Numbered from the stretch's first letter, positions 8,525-16,583 are shown. The stretch: 31,191 bases of DNA from Cellvibrio sp. (GCA_016712405.1 JADJRD010000013.1:1-31191); one strand, 5' to 3'. Notes: a model not told the origin generated them from the sequence alone. Numbers and translations are program-made.

Positions 8525-8833
8525 ATGAAAACTATATTTCCAGTCATTACGTTACTTTTATTAATTGGATGCTCAACTGCAGATTTCAGGTACAAAGTTA
8601 GATCGCCCGCAGACTTAATACCTATGCAAACAAGTTCGAGTTTTTCACCCTTGTTTTATGTCGGTAGCGACTCTGAGTTTCATTATTTTCAGCGCTTGCG
8701 TTTAAGTCACTACAAAAAGTATAAGGTTTTAAAAACGGAACTTACTCTTAGTAAAACAGTTGAAATGGGCGGTCAAAAAAAAGGGTACGTAATGTGGCCG
8801 GGCACAATCGAGAAGGCACTTGACGCCAAGTAA
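8525..8833 (+). CDS. Small lipoprotein, GSDSEFHYF family, paralogue 1
   Basis: A 102-aa product starting at ATG 8525. The hydrophobic signal (TIFPVITLLLLIGC) ends in lipobox LIGC, with the lipidated Cys at residue 16. The mature part carries YVGSDSEFHYFQRLRL and a C-terminal VMWPGTIEK. The gene at 16236 has the same layout, with YMGSDSEFHYFHFMDI, a conserved KKSELEIE/LKTELTLS segment and a VMPWKP end. The two define a small family of envelope lipoproteins that I do not recognise. Its 3' flank resembles the end of NC-B, as does that of the paralogue. Confidence 0.75.
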   Translation: MKTIFPVITLLLLIGCSTADFRYKVRSPADLIPMQTSSSFSPLFYVGSDSEFHYFQRLRLSHYKKYKVLKTELTLSKTVEMGGQKKGYVMWPGTIEKALDAK

Positions 8834-8978
8834 GTTTAAAATAACAATCCATTGTTGCTCAAAACTAGGTTTTAGTTTTATTCGATAATCGTAAGTTGGG
8901 GGAGTGAAAGCCCAGCATTACTTTATTGTCATTAAGGTTTTCACTGTAATTTTTAAAGCAAAAGCGTTTAGTTGGGTG
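8834..8978 (+). repeat. NC-B-like tail behind lipoprotein gene
   Basis: After the stop codon come TCGTAAGTTGGG, TTTTCACTGTAATTTTTAAAG and AAAAGCGTTTAGTTGGGTGTTATAAC, diverged equivalents of the distal end of NC-B. The hairpins themselves are not intact. Confidence 0.5.
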
Positions 8979-9093
8979 TTATAACAATGCAATGTTGCGG
9001 ATGCCATTTTTGTTGCGCTTTTGCATTCGCGGTGCTCATTATGTGTAACACAAAAGCGCAACAAAAAAGTCACCGCAAATCGCAACGTTAGGC
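8979..9093 (+). other. attC site 15 (GCAATGTTGCGGATGCC type)
   Basis: R'' TTATAAC at 8979-8985 and R' GTTAGGC at 9087-9093. Confidence 0.9.
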
Positions 9094-9113
9094 AAATAAT
9101 AAAAGAGAAAATC

Positions 9114-9803
9114 ATGTCAATTCCAAGTGATGACGTTATAAAGAAGGAACTACTTCAGCTAATTGCTTCGCAAAGCGAAAAGAGAATTTTGGCTTCAGTT
9201 GCCTACGAAAAATTAGCTGAGTTTCATCCTGAGTTAACTCACCAGGAACTGACAGAAAAATTTCAGAACTCTGTCAGTCATTGGGCGAATAGAGTGCAAT
9301 TTGCACGTTTACACCTTGTCAATGAAGGGCTGCTTTACAAACAAGACGCAGATCCGAGCGCTTCAAGGGGATATTGGAAAATAACTCCAAAAGGAGAAAT
9401 TTCTGCAAGTAAAGCTACGGGTTCTATTTTATCGTTAGAAGAGCAAATTTCTGCTGACTTAAACTCTCAATTACATGAAGAAAATTTTGAAGAGGGAGGG
9501 AAAAAAGCAAAATTGGTTTCTTATTATGAAAGAAATAGTGCGCTAAGAGTTGCAGCTATAAAAATACACGGCACAACTTGTAAAGCTTGCGGGTTTAATT
9601 TTTTTAAAACTTACGGTGAAATAGGTATGAACTATATTGAAGTTCATCACATTGTACCTATTTCAAATTTTATTGAAGTAACGTCTGTAAATCCAAAAAC
9701 TGATCTAGTCGTTTTGTGCTCAAATTGTCACAGAATGGTTCACCGAAATAAGGAAAATCCATTGTCAATCGAGCAGCTACAAAAATTATTGAAAGGGCAA
9801 TAA
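9114..9803 (+). CDS. Winged-helix (Mrr_N-like) plus HNH endonuclease
   Basis: A 229-aa protein; ATG 9114 follows an AAAGAGAAA ribosome site and lies just inside the cassette, so the longer frame from 9021 (which is attC sequence) is rejected. Residues about 7-110 read as a winged-helix domain like the N-terminus of Mrr-type restriction proteins (FQNSVSHWANRVQFARLHLV, then ADPSASRGYWKITPKG). Residues about 155-220 form an HNH/McrA-type nuclease: zinc knuckle CKACGF, catalytic VHHIVPIS, then LCSNCHRMVHR. All metal and catalytic residues look present. A modification-dependent or phage-restricting role is likely from the family, but the target is unknown. There is no methyltransferase nearby. Confidence 0.88.
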   Translation: MSIPSDDVIKKELLQLIASQSEKRILASVAYEKLAEFHPELTHQELTEKFQNSVSHWANRVQFARLHLVNEGLLYKQDADPSASRGYWKITPKGEISASKATGSILSLEEQISADLNSQLHEENFEEGGKKAKLVSYYERNSALRVAAIKIHGTTCKACGFNFFKTYGEIGMNYIEVHHIVPISNFIEVTSVNPKTDLVVLCSNCHRMVHRNKENPLSIEQLQKLLKGQ

Positions 9804-9830
9804 TAGTTTGAAATTTTCACTTGTAAAAAT

Positions 9831-9966
9831 GCCTAACAAGGCGTTGCAGCACCGTTCCGCTTCGCTCCACTGGACAGTTTTTCTGTTGCGCTTTTGCATT
9901 CGCGGTGCTCATTGTGTATAACACAAAAGCGCAACAAAAAAACTGCCGCTGAACTTAACGTTAGGC
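9831..9966 (+). other. attC site 16 (long CACTGGACAG type)
   Basis: R'' GCCTAAC at 9831-9837 and R' GTTAGGC at 9960-9966, which are mutually complementary core sites. Confidence 0.9.
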
Positions 9967-9974
9967 AAAAGAAA

Positions 9975-10493
9975 ATGCACGATGTAAAAGCTTTAATCGC
10001 AAAATTTGAAATTTTAAAGCAATTTCAATCTAACTTAGAAAGCGGGGTGGTTTGCCCATTGCCTCAAGGTTTTGGTTTGTTGCCAATCACTGACATACTA
10101 ATGAAACAATTTAAAAACCATAGGGCTGGTATATTTTCCTTTAAAAAATCACCAATTGCAGAAATACCTAGCGGCTTGTTAAATCTTATTTTCGAAATAT
10201 CTAATTTTGTTCCGGTTGCATATATAACAACCGAATATTTTGGTGGCTCCGGTGGTCAAGATGCAGCGGCATGGGAAAAGGGAAAGCTACTTTTTTCACC
10301 ATTTTCAATTGGGTATAAAAAAGAATGGCCGAATTCATCTATCAGCCAAGCGCTTAGAACAATTGGAGTTATTGCAGAAATAAACAAAGACGAATTTGAT
10401 TCTTTAGGTTTGGGTAATCATCGTGAAACTCACAAATGGGCAGAATCAATAAATAAAAGTGCCTATCAAGGCAATGAACCGGATGGTTTTTAA
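9975..10493 (+). CDS. Unknown cytosolic protein, C-terminus extended into attC
   Basis: A 172-aa product from ATG 9975, nine bases inside the cassette. There is no signal peptide or membrane segment. It has a central acidic/aromatic motif (TEYFGGSGGQDAAAWEKG) and a C-terminal part (ALRTIGVIAEINKDEFDSLG). I do not recognise the family; the size and composition would fit an immunity-type protein, but that is a guess. The last codons (Y-Q-G-N-E-P-D-G-F) are attC sequence: the R'' that should read GCCTAAC and supply the TAA stop reads GCCTATC, so translation continues ten codons to a TAA at 10491-10493. Confidence 0.72.
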   Translation: MHDVKALIAKFEILKQFQSNLESGVVCPLPQGFGLLPITDILMKQFKNHRAGIFSFKKSPIAEIPSGLLNLIFEISNFVPVAYITTEYFGGSGGQDAAAWEKGKLLFSPFSIGYKKEWPNSSISQALRTIGVIAEINKDEFDSLGLGNHRETHKWAESINKSAYQGNEPDGF

Positions 10494-10574
10494 GTAGCAT
10501 TTTTGCCATTCCGCTTCGCTCCATTTTACGGCAAAAGTGCTACTTAAAAACCACCGGTTATCGCAACGTTAGGC
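10461..10574 (+). other. attC site 17 with mutated R''
   Basis: R'' is GCCTATC at 10461-10467 instead of GCCTAAC, while R' GTTAGGC (10568-10574) is intact. The arms are long and well paired: TTAAGTAGCATTTTTGCC against GGCAAAAGTGCTACTTAA. Confidence 0.85.
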
Positions 10575-10629
10575 GAACTATACGCCCGCGTCTTGCAGTT
10601 TTTTCCTTAGAGGGCGTTAAGGAAATAAT

Positions 10630-11364
10630 ATGATGAACAACACATCTTCGAAAATTAAAATATTTTCATTTATTTTTGTAGTTATTGTTATGTCAGGTTG
10701 TGCAGCAACACAATTAGTGAAAAATCAAATTACCTCCGTTTCGAGTCCACCACTCACTTATACTTTTGAAAAATCCCCAACCATCAATGACCTCACTTTC
10801 GATGAATACACTAATGAACGCTATCTTAGTGCAAACGACGTAGTAAGAGATGGATTAACTGTGAAGCGTCTAGGCGATGAAATTCTAGTAACTAAATTTA
10901 AGGACGTTGGTAAAATGGCGCTAGATGCAACGGTTAATTCATACAAAGTTAAAGTCACTGTTAACGGCAACACCATTACTTTACTTCCATATGAAAATAG
11001 GAAACATCAAGCTGGCTTAATTATGCCGTTTCCAATACCCGCGTTCAGCGAATCAGATCTTAATGATTTCCTATCTAGAACCGTATACACGTTCTCTTTC
11101 GAAGAAACTTCAGAATTTCCTGCCAGCTCTATTGAAGCAAACTTCAAACGCTTAGCCACACAAGACTACTCGAATAACAAATACAGAGTGTCAATCCCTG
11201 AAGCAGATGCATACATTGACATAAAAACGTATCCTTATAGAAATGGCTCAAAATGCGAAATATCTGTCAAGTTCTATACAACGCCAACGCAATCTAACAA
11301 CATTATTCTGAGAGATGTTAAAGAAAAAGTGAAATCCGCCATTGCGAAAATTGTAACAGCCTAA
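10630..11364 (+). CDS. Lipoprotein, 244 aa, unknown family
   Basis: It starts at ATG 10630 (or the adjacent ATG 10633) after TTAAGGAAATAAT. The signal anchor (IFSFIFVVIVMSGC) has its lipobox at VMSGC, with the lipidated Cys near residue 24. The mature protein is β-rich with no recognised domain; it contains VTVNGNTITLLPYENRK and IMPFPIPAFSESDLN and ends in a charged helix (LRDVKEKVKSAIAKIV). The TAA stop is part of the attC R'' GCCTAAC, so the gene fills its cassette completely. Location: membrane-anchored in the periplasm. The 60-base leader contains TTTCCTTA and TAAGGAAA, a possible small hairpin over the ribosome site. Confidence 0.78.
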   Translation: MMNNTSSKIKIFSFIFVVIVMSGCAATQLVKNQITSVSSPPLTYTFEKSPTINDLTFDEYTNERYLSANDVVRDGLTVKRLGDEILVTKFKDVGKMALDATVNSYKVKVTVNGNTITLLPYENRKHQAGLIMPFPIPAFSESDLNDFLSRTVYTFSFEETSEFPASSIEANFKRLATQDYSNNKYRVSIPEADAYIDIKTYPYRNGSKCEISVKFYTTPTQSNNIILRDVKEKVKSAIAKIVTA

Positions 11365-11472
11365 CAAGGCAATGAAACGGATGCTTTATAAGTAGCATTT
11401 TTGCCATTGCGCTTCGCTCCATTTTATGGCACAAATGCTACTTACAAATCACCGTTTATCGCAACGTTAAAT
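11359..11472 (+). other. attC site 18 (GGCAATGAAACGGATG type)
   Basis: R'' GCCTAAC at 11359-11365 supplies the stop codon of the preceding lipoprotein. R' is GTTAAAT at 11466-11472. Confidence 0.9.
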
Positions 11473-11851
11473 ATTTTAGTTTGAAGGTTTTGCAAGTTTA
11501 GTTAAATTACCGTTTGGCTTGTGCAGCTTTGAAAAATCTCACGCTGTAGGCGAAAGCAAGTAGAAAGTTAGACTTGGCTTTCGAGAAAAAGCAAAATCAA
11601 AAGCCAAAAGCAAAAGCAAAAGCAAAAGCCAAAGCTCGCTGGCATTTTGCAAGGCCTTATAATTTGGTTGTGCCGAATTGAAGTTAGGTTACATTATTGA
11701 GTACGAAGTTTTTTGTCGTACTTTTGAAGAACGAGGCCATGAAGCTTAGGTAAAAATCAAGAGGTTTGTCGCCTCAGGCTTTAGGTCGTTAGGTTTTCTG
11801 TTCGGTGTTTTTTTGGCTTGCAGTGAATTTGAACATTTGCTAACTTGGCTT
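11467..11851 (+). repeat. NC-A non-coding cassette
   Basis: A full unit with an expanded CAAAAG region (four units near 11603-11627). It has the GTACGA/TCGTAC hairpin variant. No gene is seen. Confidence 0.85.
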
Positions 11852-11966
11852 TTTTAACAAAGTCATCAAGCGGATGCATTTTTTGTTGCGCTTTTGCATT
11901 CGCGGTGCTCACTGAGTGTAACTCAAAAGCGCAACAAAAAACGCACCGCTTATAACAACGTTAAAT
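11852..11966 (+). other. attC site 19 (GTCATCAAGCGGATGCA type)
   Basis: R'' TTTTAAC at 11852-11858 and R' GTTAAAT at 11960-11966. Confidence 0.9.
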
Positions 11967-11971
11967 AAAAA

Positions 11972-12280
11972 ATGATAATTTCAAGAAAACAAAAATGTCC
12001 GCATTGCAAAAATGAAGCAACATTTAGTCGTGCTAAAGTTGGTTTTTTTGCAAAGTCATTGCCTTTACAGTGTGATTTTTGCAAAGGGAAAGTGGTCTAT
12101 TCTTCTAAATATGAATGGCTATCAATTTCAGGGTTCATACTTGTTATAGGCAGTGGTTGGTTTTTACACTGGAATTCATTAATCGGGTTTGTACTTTGTT
12201 TTTTCGCAATTCTCACTGGTGCTGTATTAACTGGAATTGCGAAAAGGCGAGAATTTCTAGTTCCATACGAAACCAACTAA
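11972..12280 (+). CDS. Zinc-ribbon membrane protein
   Basis: A 102-aa protein from ATG 11972, only five bases after the R' core, so the ribosome site would have to come from the attC. The N-terminus has two CxxC knuckles (CPHCKN at residues 9-14 and CDFCKG near 34-39), consistent with a zinc ribbon. Two hydrophobic segments follow (SISGFILVIGSGWFL, SLIGFVLCFFAILTGAVL) and a short basic tail. Zinc-ribbon plus two-helix proteins are common cassette products of unknown role. The stop TAACGGG looks like a former attC entry; after a 50-base spacer the sequence becomes NC-A tail, so its original attC was replaced. Confidence 0.75.
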   Translation: MIISRKQKCPHCKNEATFSRAKVGFFAKSLPLQCDFCKGKVVYSSKYEWLSISGFILVIGSGWFLHWNSLIGFVLCFFAILTGAVLTGIAKRREFLVPYETN

Positions 12281-12332
12281 CGGGAAGCCTTAATTTACAC
12301 TCGGAACGGTTTGTAATGCCTATAATTTTTTA

Positions 12333-12457
12333 AAATGGTACGGCCATGATTGCATGGTAAAAATCAAAATCTTTGTTGCCCCAGGCTTTAGGTCGTTAAA
12401 TTTTCTGTTCGGTTTTTTCGGCTTGCAGTGAACTCGTACATTTGCTAATTTGTACTT
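12333..12457 (+). repeat. NC-A tail fused behind zinc-ribbon gene
   Basis: From GGTACGGCCATGATTGCATGG onward the sequence aligns with the distal third of NC-A (GTAAAAATCAAAA, CCCCAGGCTTTAGGTCG, GTACATTTGCTAATTTG). The 50 bases before it (12281-12332) match nothing recognised. This is a chimeric cassette. Confidence 0.75.
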
Positions 12458-12570
12458 GTTTAACAAAGTCATCAAGCGGATGCATTTTTGTTGCGCTTTT
12501 GCATTCGCGGTGCTCATTGAGTGTAACTCAAAAGCGCAACAAAAACGCACCGCTTATAACAACGTTAAAT
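12458..12570 (+). other. attC site 20 (GTCATCAAGCGGATGCA type)
   Basis: R'' GTTTAAC at 12458-12464 and R' GTTAAAT at 12564-12570. Confidence 0.9.
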
Positions 12571-12932
12571 ATTTATAGCGTTAATGTTTTGCAATTTCAG
12601 TTAAATTACCGTTCGGCTTGTGCAGCTTTGAAAAATCTCACGCTGAACGCAAAGGCAAGTAGATAGTTGGTCTTGGTATTCAAGAAAAAGCAAAAGCAAT
12701 ATCAAAAGCCAAAGCTCGCTGGCATTTTGCAAGGCTTTAGAATTTGGTTGTGCCGAATTGAAGTTAGGTTACATTAGTGAGTACGAAGTTTTTTGTCGTA
12801 CTTTTGAAGAACGAGGCCATGAAGCTTAGGCAAAAATCAAAAGGTTTTCCGCCTCAGGCTTTAGGTCGTTAGGTTTTCTGTTCGGTATTTTTTCGGCTTG
12901 CAGTGAATTTGTACATTTGCTAATTTGTACTT
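12565..12932 (+). repeat. NC-A non-coding cassette, TTATAGCG subtype
   Basis: It starts TTAAATATTTATAGCGTTAA instead of TTAAATATTTTAGTTTGAAG. It is nearly identical to the unit at 27232-27600 and related to 22782-23148. It holds the AGTACGA/TCGTACT hairpin. Confidence 0.85.
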
Positions 12933-13047
12933 GTTTAACAAAGTCATCAAGCGGATGCATTTTTTGTTGCGCTTTTGCATTCGCGGTGCTCATTGAGTGT
13001 AACTCAAAAGCGCAACAAAAAACGCACCGCTTATAACAACGTTAAAT
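12933..13047 (+). other. attC site 21 (GTCATCAAGCGGATGCA type)
   Basis: R'' GTTTAAC at 12933-12939 and R' GTTAAAT at 13041-13047. Confidence 0.9.
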
Positions 13048-13409
13048 ATTTTAGTTTGAAGGTTTTGCAAGTTTAGTTAAATTACCGTTTGGCTTGTGCA
13101 GCTTTGAAAAATCTCACGCTGTAGGCGAAAGCAAGTAGAAAGTTAGACTTGGCTTTCGAGAAAAAGCAAAATCAAAAGCCAAAAGCAAAAGCTCGCTGGC
13201 ATTTTGCAAGGCCTTAGAATTTGTTTGTGCCAAATCGAAGTTCGGTTACATTAGTGAGTACGAAGTTTTTTGTCGTACTTTTGAATAACGAGGGCATGAA
13301 GCTTAGGTAAAAATCAAAGGTTTGTTACCCCAGGCTTTAGGTCGTTAAGTGTTCTGTTCGGTGTTTTTTTTGGTTTGCAGTGAATTTGAACATTTGCCAA
13401 CTTGTCTTT
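13042..13409 (+). repeat. NC-A non-coding cassette
   Basis: A full unit, second of three NC-A units in a row (12565, 13042, 13539). It is closed by the long attC type. No gene is seen. Confidence 0.85.
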
Positions 13410-13544
13410 TTTTAACAAAGCCATCAAGCATCGTTCCGCTTCGCTCCACTGGACAGTTTTTCTGCTGCGCTTTTGTGAATTTACTTCGTAAATCTTAATC
13501 ACAAAATCACAGCAGAAAAACTGCCGCTTATAGCAACGTTAAAT
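13410..13544 (+). other. attC site 22 (long CACTGGACAG type)
   Basis: R'' TTTTAAC at 13410-13416 and R' GTTAAAT at 13538-13544. Close to attC sites 1 and 23. Confidence 0.88.
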
Positions 13545-13904
13545 ATTTTAGTTTGAAGGTTTTGCAAGTTTAGTTAAATTACCGTTTGGCTTGTGCAGCT
13601 TTGAAAAATCTCACGCTGTAGGCGAAAGCAAGTAGAAAGTTAGACTTGGCTTTCGAGAAAAAGCAAAATCAAAAGCCATAAGCAAAGCTCGCTGACATTT
13701 TGCAAGGCCTTAGAATTTGTTTGTGCCAAATAGAAGTTCGGTTACATTAATGAGAACGAAGTTTTTTGTCGTACTTTTGAAGAACGAAGTCATGAAGCTT
13801 AGGTAAAAATCAAAAGGTTTGTCGCCTCAGGCTTCAGGTCGTTAAGTTTTCTGTTCGGTATTTTTTTGTTTGCAGTGAATTTGAATTTTTGCTAACTTGT
13901 CTTT
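13539..13904 (+). repeat. NC-A non-coding cassette
   Basis: A full unit with a degraded CAAAAG region (AAAAGCCATAAGCAAAGC). The hairpin stem is altered to AGAACGA opposite TCGTACT. Confidence 0.85.
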
Positions 13905-14039
13905 TTTTAACAAAGCCATCAAGCATCGTTCCGCTTCGCTCCACTGGACAGTTTTTCTGCTGCGCTTTTGTGAATTTACTTCGTAAATCTTTATCACAAA
14001 ATCACAGCAGAAAAACTGCCGCTTATAGCAACGTTAGGA
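13905..14039 (+). other. attC site 23, R' doubles as ribosome site
   Basis: R'' TTTTAAC at 13905-13911 and R' GTTAGGA at 14033-14039. AGGAG at 14036-14040 is well placed for the GTG start at 14046. Confidence 0.88.
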
Positions 14040-14045
14040 GTATAT

Positions 14046-14594
14046 GTGAGCCGCACTTTTTTACTACTTGTTCTTGCATTAGTTAACGCAACTCCGGCTA
14101 TCGCATGCTCTTGTGTTGAATACAAAGGGTCAATTAAAAAACAAGTTAAGAACGCGTTGCACCGTGCTGACTTTGTTGCAGAAATTGAAGTGACTTCTGC
14201 CGCAGAAATTACTGAATCAAGAGTAGTTAGTGGCAAAAGATGGAGTTGGGATGACCGTCAGTACCACGATTATACTGAGAATCAATCAGAGACAAGGCTC
14301 CAAGCTGAAATCAAGGTGCTTAGGCAGTGGAAAGGGTCATTCGTTACCTCGTCAGTGTCTACTAGTATTGGAATGCCCGCTTGTGGCTTGCCGTTCCAAC
14401 AAGGACAGCGAGTCCTGCTGTACGCATACATAGACGAGGATACGGGGCGTCTTGTATCGGATAGTTGTACTCGCACGAATTTGATTGACGATGCTGCGGA
14501 GGACGTCAAAATTCTAAGTAGGCTGATACCACCATTGGAGCCTCCTAACAAGTCGCTGAAGCATCAGTCGCTACGCTCCTTGGACAGTTTTTAA
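14046..14594 (+). CDS. Secreted Cys-rich protein, possibly TIMP/NTR-like
   Basis: A 182-aa product from GTG 14046, chosen because AGGAG lies five bases upstream and the nearby ATG 14044 stops at once. The signal peptide (TFLLLVLALVNATPAIA) is cut before CSC. A mature N-terminal CxC, an ADFVAEIEVTSA strand, EIKVLRQWKG, a mid Cys (MPACGLPFQQGQRVLLYAY) and a late Cys (VSDSCTRTNLIDDAA) follow the layout of bacterial proteins with a netrin/TIMP-like OB fold; that assignment is from memory of the family. The last 18 residues (from PNKSLKHQSL) are encoded by the attC 5' arm because R'' TCCTAAC is out of frame for a stop. Confidence 0.72.
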   Translation: MSRTFLLLVLALVNATPAIACSCVEYKGSIKKQVKNALHRADFVAEIEVTSAAEITESRVVSGKRWSWDDRQYHDYTENQSETRLQAEIKVLRQWKGSFVTSSVSTSIGMPACGLPFQQGQRVLLYAYIDEDTGRLVSDSCTRTNLIDDAAEDVKILSRLIPPLEPPNKSLKHQSLRSLDSF

Positions 14595-14675
14595 GTCGCA
14601 GTTTTGTGGTTTTGCTGCGCAAAAGTATTCCACAAAACTACAACTTAAAAACTGCCGCTTAGCTCGGCGTTAAAA
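14543..14675 (+). other. attC site 24 (GTCGCTGAAGCATCAGTCGC type)
   Basis: R'' TCCTAAC at 14543-14549 and R' GTTAAAA at 14669-14675. The preceding gene reads through its first 50 bases. Confidence 0.87.
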
Positions 14676-14691
14676 TTATCAAGGAATCAGC

Positions 14692-15066
14692 ATGAACTGT
14701 TTTGAACATAAAGAAAATTCCGCTGTTGGTATCTGCAAGGCATGCAATAAAGCTGTTTGCTCTACCTGCGCTAAAGATACTGGCAACGGTTTGGCGTGTA
14801 GCGAAAAATGTGAAATAGAAGTCTCTCACCTCAACCAAATCGTTGCAAAGAGCAAATTGATTTACAACATCGGAACAAATAACACCAGTATCCCATCAGG
14901 TATATTAATCCATGTGTTTTTTTCAATACTGTTCCTCGGATGGTCTGCCTATGAGTATTTTGCAACGTCGCGTGTAAATGAATTTGTATTGTTCATGGGG
15001 CTAGGGTTTGCCTTAATGGCTATTATTATGTACCGGAAGCTAAAAAAATTAAATTTGAATTGCTAA
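14692..15066 (+). CDS. B-box-like zinc-binding membrane protein
   Basis: A 124-aa product from ATG 14692 after CAAGGAATCAGC. The N-terminus has a cysteine/histidine series typical of a B-box-type zinc finger (CFEHKENSAVGICKACNKAV, then CSTCAKDTGNGLAC). Two hydrophobic helices follow (IPSGILIHVFFSILFLGW and FVLFMGLGFALMAIIMY), then a basic tail (RKLKKLNLNC). B-box plus transmembrane proteins of this size are widespread in bacteria, but their role is unknown. It probably sits in the inner membrane with the finger in the cytosol. Confidence 0.8.
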   Translation: MNCFEHKENSAVGICKACNKAVCSTCAKDTGNGLACSEKCEIEVSHLNQIVAKSKLIYNIGTNNTSIPSGILIHVFFSILFLGWSAYEYFATSRVNEFVLFMGLGFALMAIIMYRKLKKLNLNC

Positions 15067-15109
15067 TAAATATTCGTAGTTTTCTGGTCTTAAATAGCAG
15101 AGCACTATT

Positions 15110-15247
15110 TTTTAACAAGGCGTTGCAGCACCGTTACGGCTTCGCCTCCACTGGACAGTTTGTAAGTTGCGCTTTTGCATTCGCTGTGCTCATTGTGTAT
15201 AACACAAAAGCGCAACAAAAAAACTGCCGCTGAACTTAACGTTATAG
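15110..15247 (+). other. attC site 25 (long CACTGGACAG type)
   Basis: R'' TTTTAAC at 15110-15116 and R' GTTATAG at 15241-15247. The arms mismatch where GTTTGTAAGTTGCGC faces GCGCAACAAAAAAACTGCC. Confidence 0.87.
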
Positions 15248-15640
15248 AGTCAAAGTTTTTGGTGTTTCTGTTTTTAGTTCACCGAGCTTTGAAAGTTAAT
15301 CGTATTTTTTGTTCGTGCCACATTCCGTCTAGTTTGTAGTGAATTGTGTCAAATGTATTTTTAGCCACATCGTTTTCGGGTGTGTGCCGTTTCAGCGCGC
15401 TGTAAGTTGGCTTTGTGAAAACGCATTCTTATCCATCAAGAATGCAGTGAAGCTCAGCACCACCTCACTAGTTTAGTTGTGAGAAAGAATGTGCTAATTT
15501 ACGAGCTTCGTAAGTTGGGTTGGTGAAAACGTGCTCTGCCCTTTTGGCCAAATTAAAGTTTTCACTGTTTTTAAAGAAAAATCAAAAGCGTAAAGGCAAA
15601 AGCAAAAGCAAAAGCAAAAGCAAAACGTCAAGTTTGGCGG
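15242..15640 (+). repeat. NC-B non-coding cassette, copy 3
   Basis: The first distal stem is GCATTCTT/AAGAATGC (15423-15445). Four CAAAAG units are present, the maximum among NC-B copies. No gene is seen. Confidence 0.85.
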
Positions 15641-15751
15641 TTATAACAAAGCAATGTTGCGGATGCCTTTTCTGTTGCGCTTTTGTATTCGCGGTGCTCA
15701 TTGTGCTACAAAAGCGCAACAGAAAAGCCACCGCAAATCGCAACGTTAAAT
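15641..15751 (+). other. attC site 26 (GCAATGTTGCGGATGCC type)
   Basis: R'' TTATAAC at 15641-15647 and R' GTTAAAT at 15745-15751. Confidence 0.9.
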
Positions 15752-16108
15752 ATTTTAGTTTGAAGGTTTTGCGAGTTTAGTTAAATTACCGTTTGGCTTG
15801 TGCAGCTTTGAAAAATCTCACGCTGTACGCGAAGGCAAGTAGAAAGTTAATCGTGGCTTTCGAGAAAAAGCAAAGCCAAAAGCAAAAGCTCGCTGGCATT
15901 TTGCAAGGCCTTAGAATTTGTTAGTGCTAAATCGAAGTTAGGCCAAATTAGTTGTTACGAAGTTTTTTGTCGCACTAATTAAAGTACGCGGCCATGAAGC
16001 TTAGGTAAAAATCAAAAGGTTTGTCGCCCCAGGCTTTAGGTCGTTGAGTGTTCTGTTCAAAGGTTTTTTTTGTTTGCAGTAAATTTGAACATTTGCTAAT
16101 TTGTATTT
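15746..16108 (+). repeat. NC-A non-coding cassette
   Basis: A full unit. The hairpin region reads AATTAGTTGTTACGAAG and then TCGCACTAATT, so the TTAGT/ACTAA stem is kept although the inner part changed. Confidence 0.85.
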
Positions 16109-16223
16109 GTTTAACAAAGTCATCAAGCGGATGCATTTTTTGTTGCGCTTTTGCATTCGCGGTGCTCATTGAGTGTAACTCAAAAGCGCAACAAAAAACG
16201 CACCGCTTATAACAACGTTATAT
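16109..16223 (+). other. attC site 27 (GTCATCAAGCGGATGCA type)
   Basis: R'' GTTTAAC at 16109-16115 and R' GTTATAT at 16217-16223. Confidence 0.9.
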
Positions 16224-16235
16224 AAAAGCAAAATC

Positions 16236-16535
16236 ATGAAAATAATCATCGCCACTGTTCTAATTTCACTTTCGCTAATTGGATGCAGCCAGGTACAAAC
16301 ACTTTCTAAGCTTGAGCTAGAGCGTAATACCAGCCATTGGAAAGAACCAAAAGTTGCAATTTGGTACTACATGGGTAGTGACTCCGAGTTTCACTACTTC
16401 CATTTTATGGATATAGATAAATCGCAAAATTTCAGAATAAAGAAAAGTGAACTAGAAATTGAACCACAATTTTTATTGACCAAGTCACTTAAAAAATGGC
16501 GGGTAATGCCATGGAAGCCGCATTCATCAAAGTAA
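16236..16535 (+). CDS. Small lipoprotein, GSDSEFHYF family, paralogue 2
   Basis: A 99-aa product from ATG 16236. The signal IIIATVLISLSLIGC ends in lipobox LIGC, with the lipidated Cys at residue 18. The mature part has WYYMGSDSEFHYFHFMDID, shared with the 8525 product, then KKSELEIEPQFLLTKS and VMPWKPHSS. It is clearly an expressed-type gene rather than a remnant: the start, lipobox and motif are all preserved although the DNA of the two copies has diverged. Function unknown. Confidence 0.77.
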   Translation: MKIIIATVLISLSLIGCSQVQTLSKLELERNTSHWKEPKVAIWYYMGSDSEFHYFHFMDIDKSQNFRIKKSELEIEPQFLLTKSLKKWRVMPWKPHSSK

Positions 16536-16583
16536 TGTAGAAAAATGCTATATTTGCTTCAATAACAGTACTCTTTGCCGTTT

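Noticed and set aside
9021..9113. Upstream extension of the HNH gene beginning HSRCSLCVTQKRNKK
   Set aside because: This is translated attC sequence found before several unrelated genes; the real start is ATG 9114.
14282..14551. Minus-strand 89-codon ORF opposite the secreted Cys-rich gene
   Set aside because: Shadow frame of a gene with a clear signal peptide and ribosome site on the + strand.
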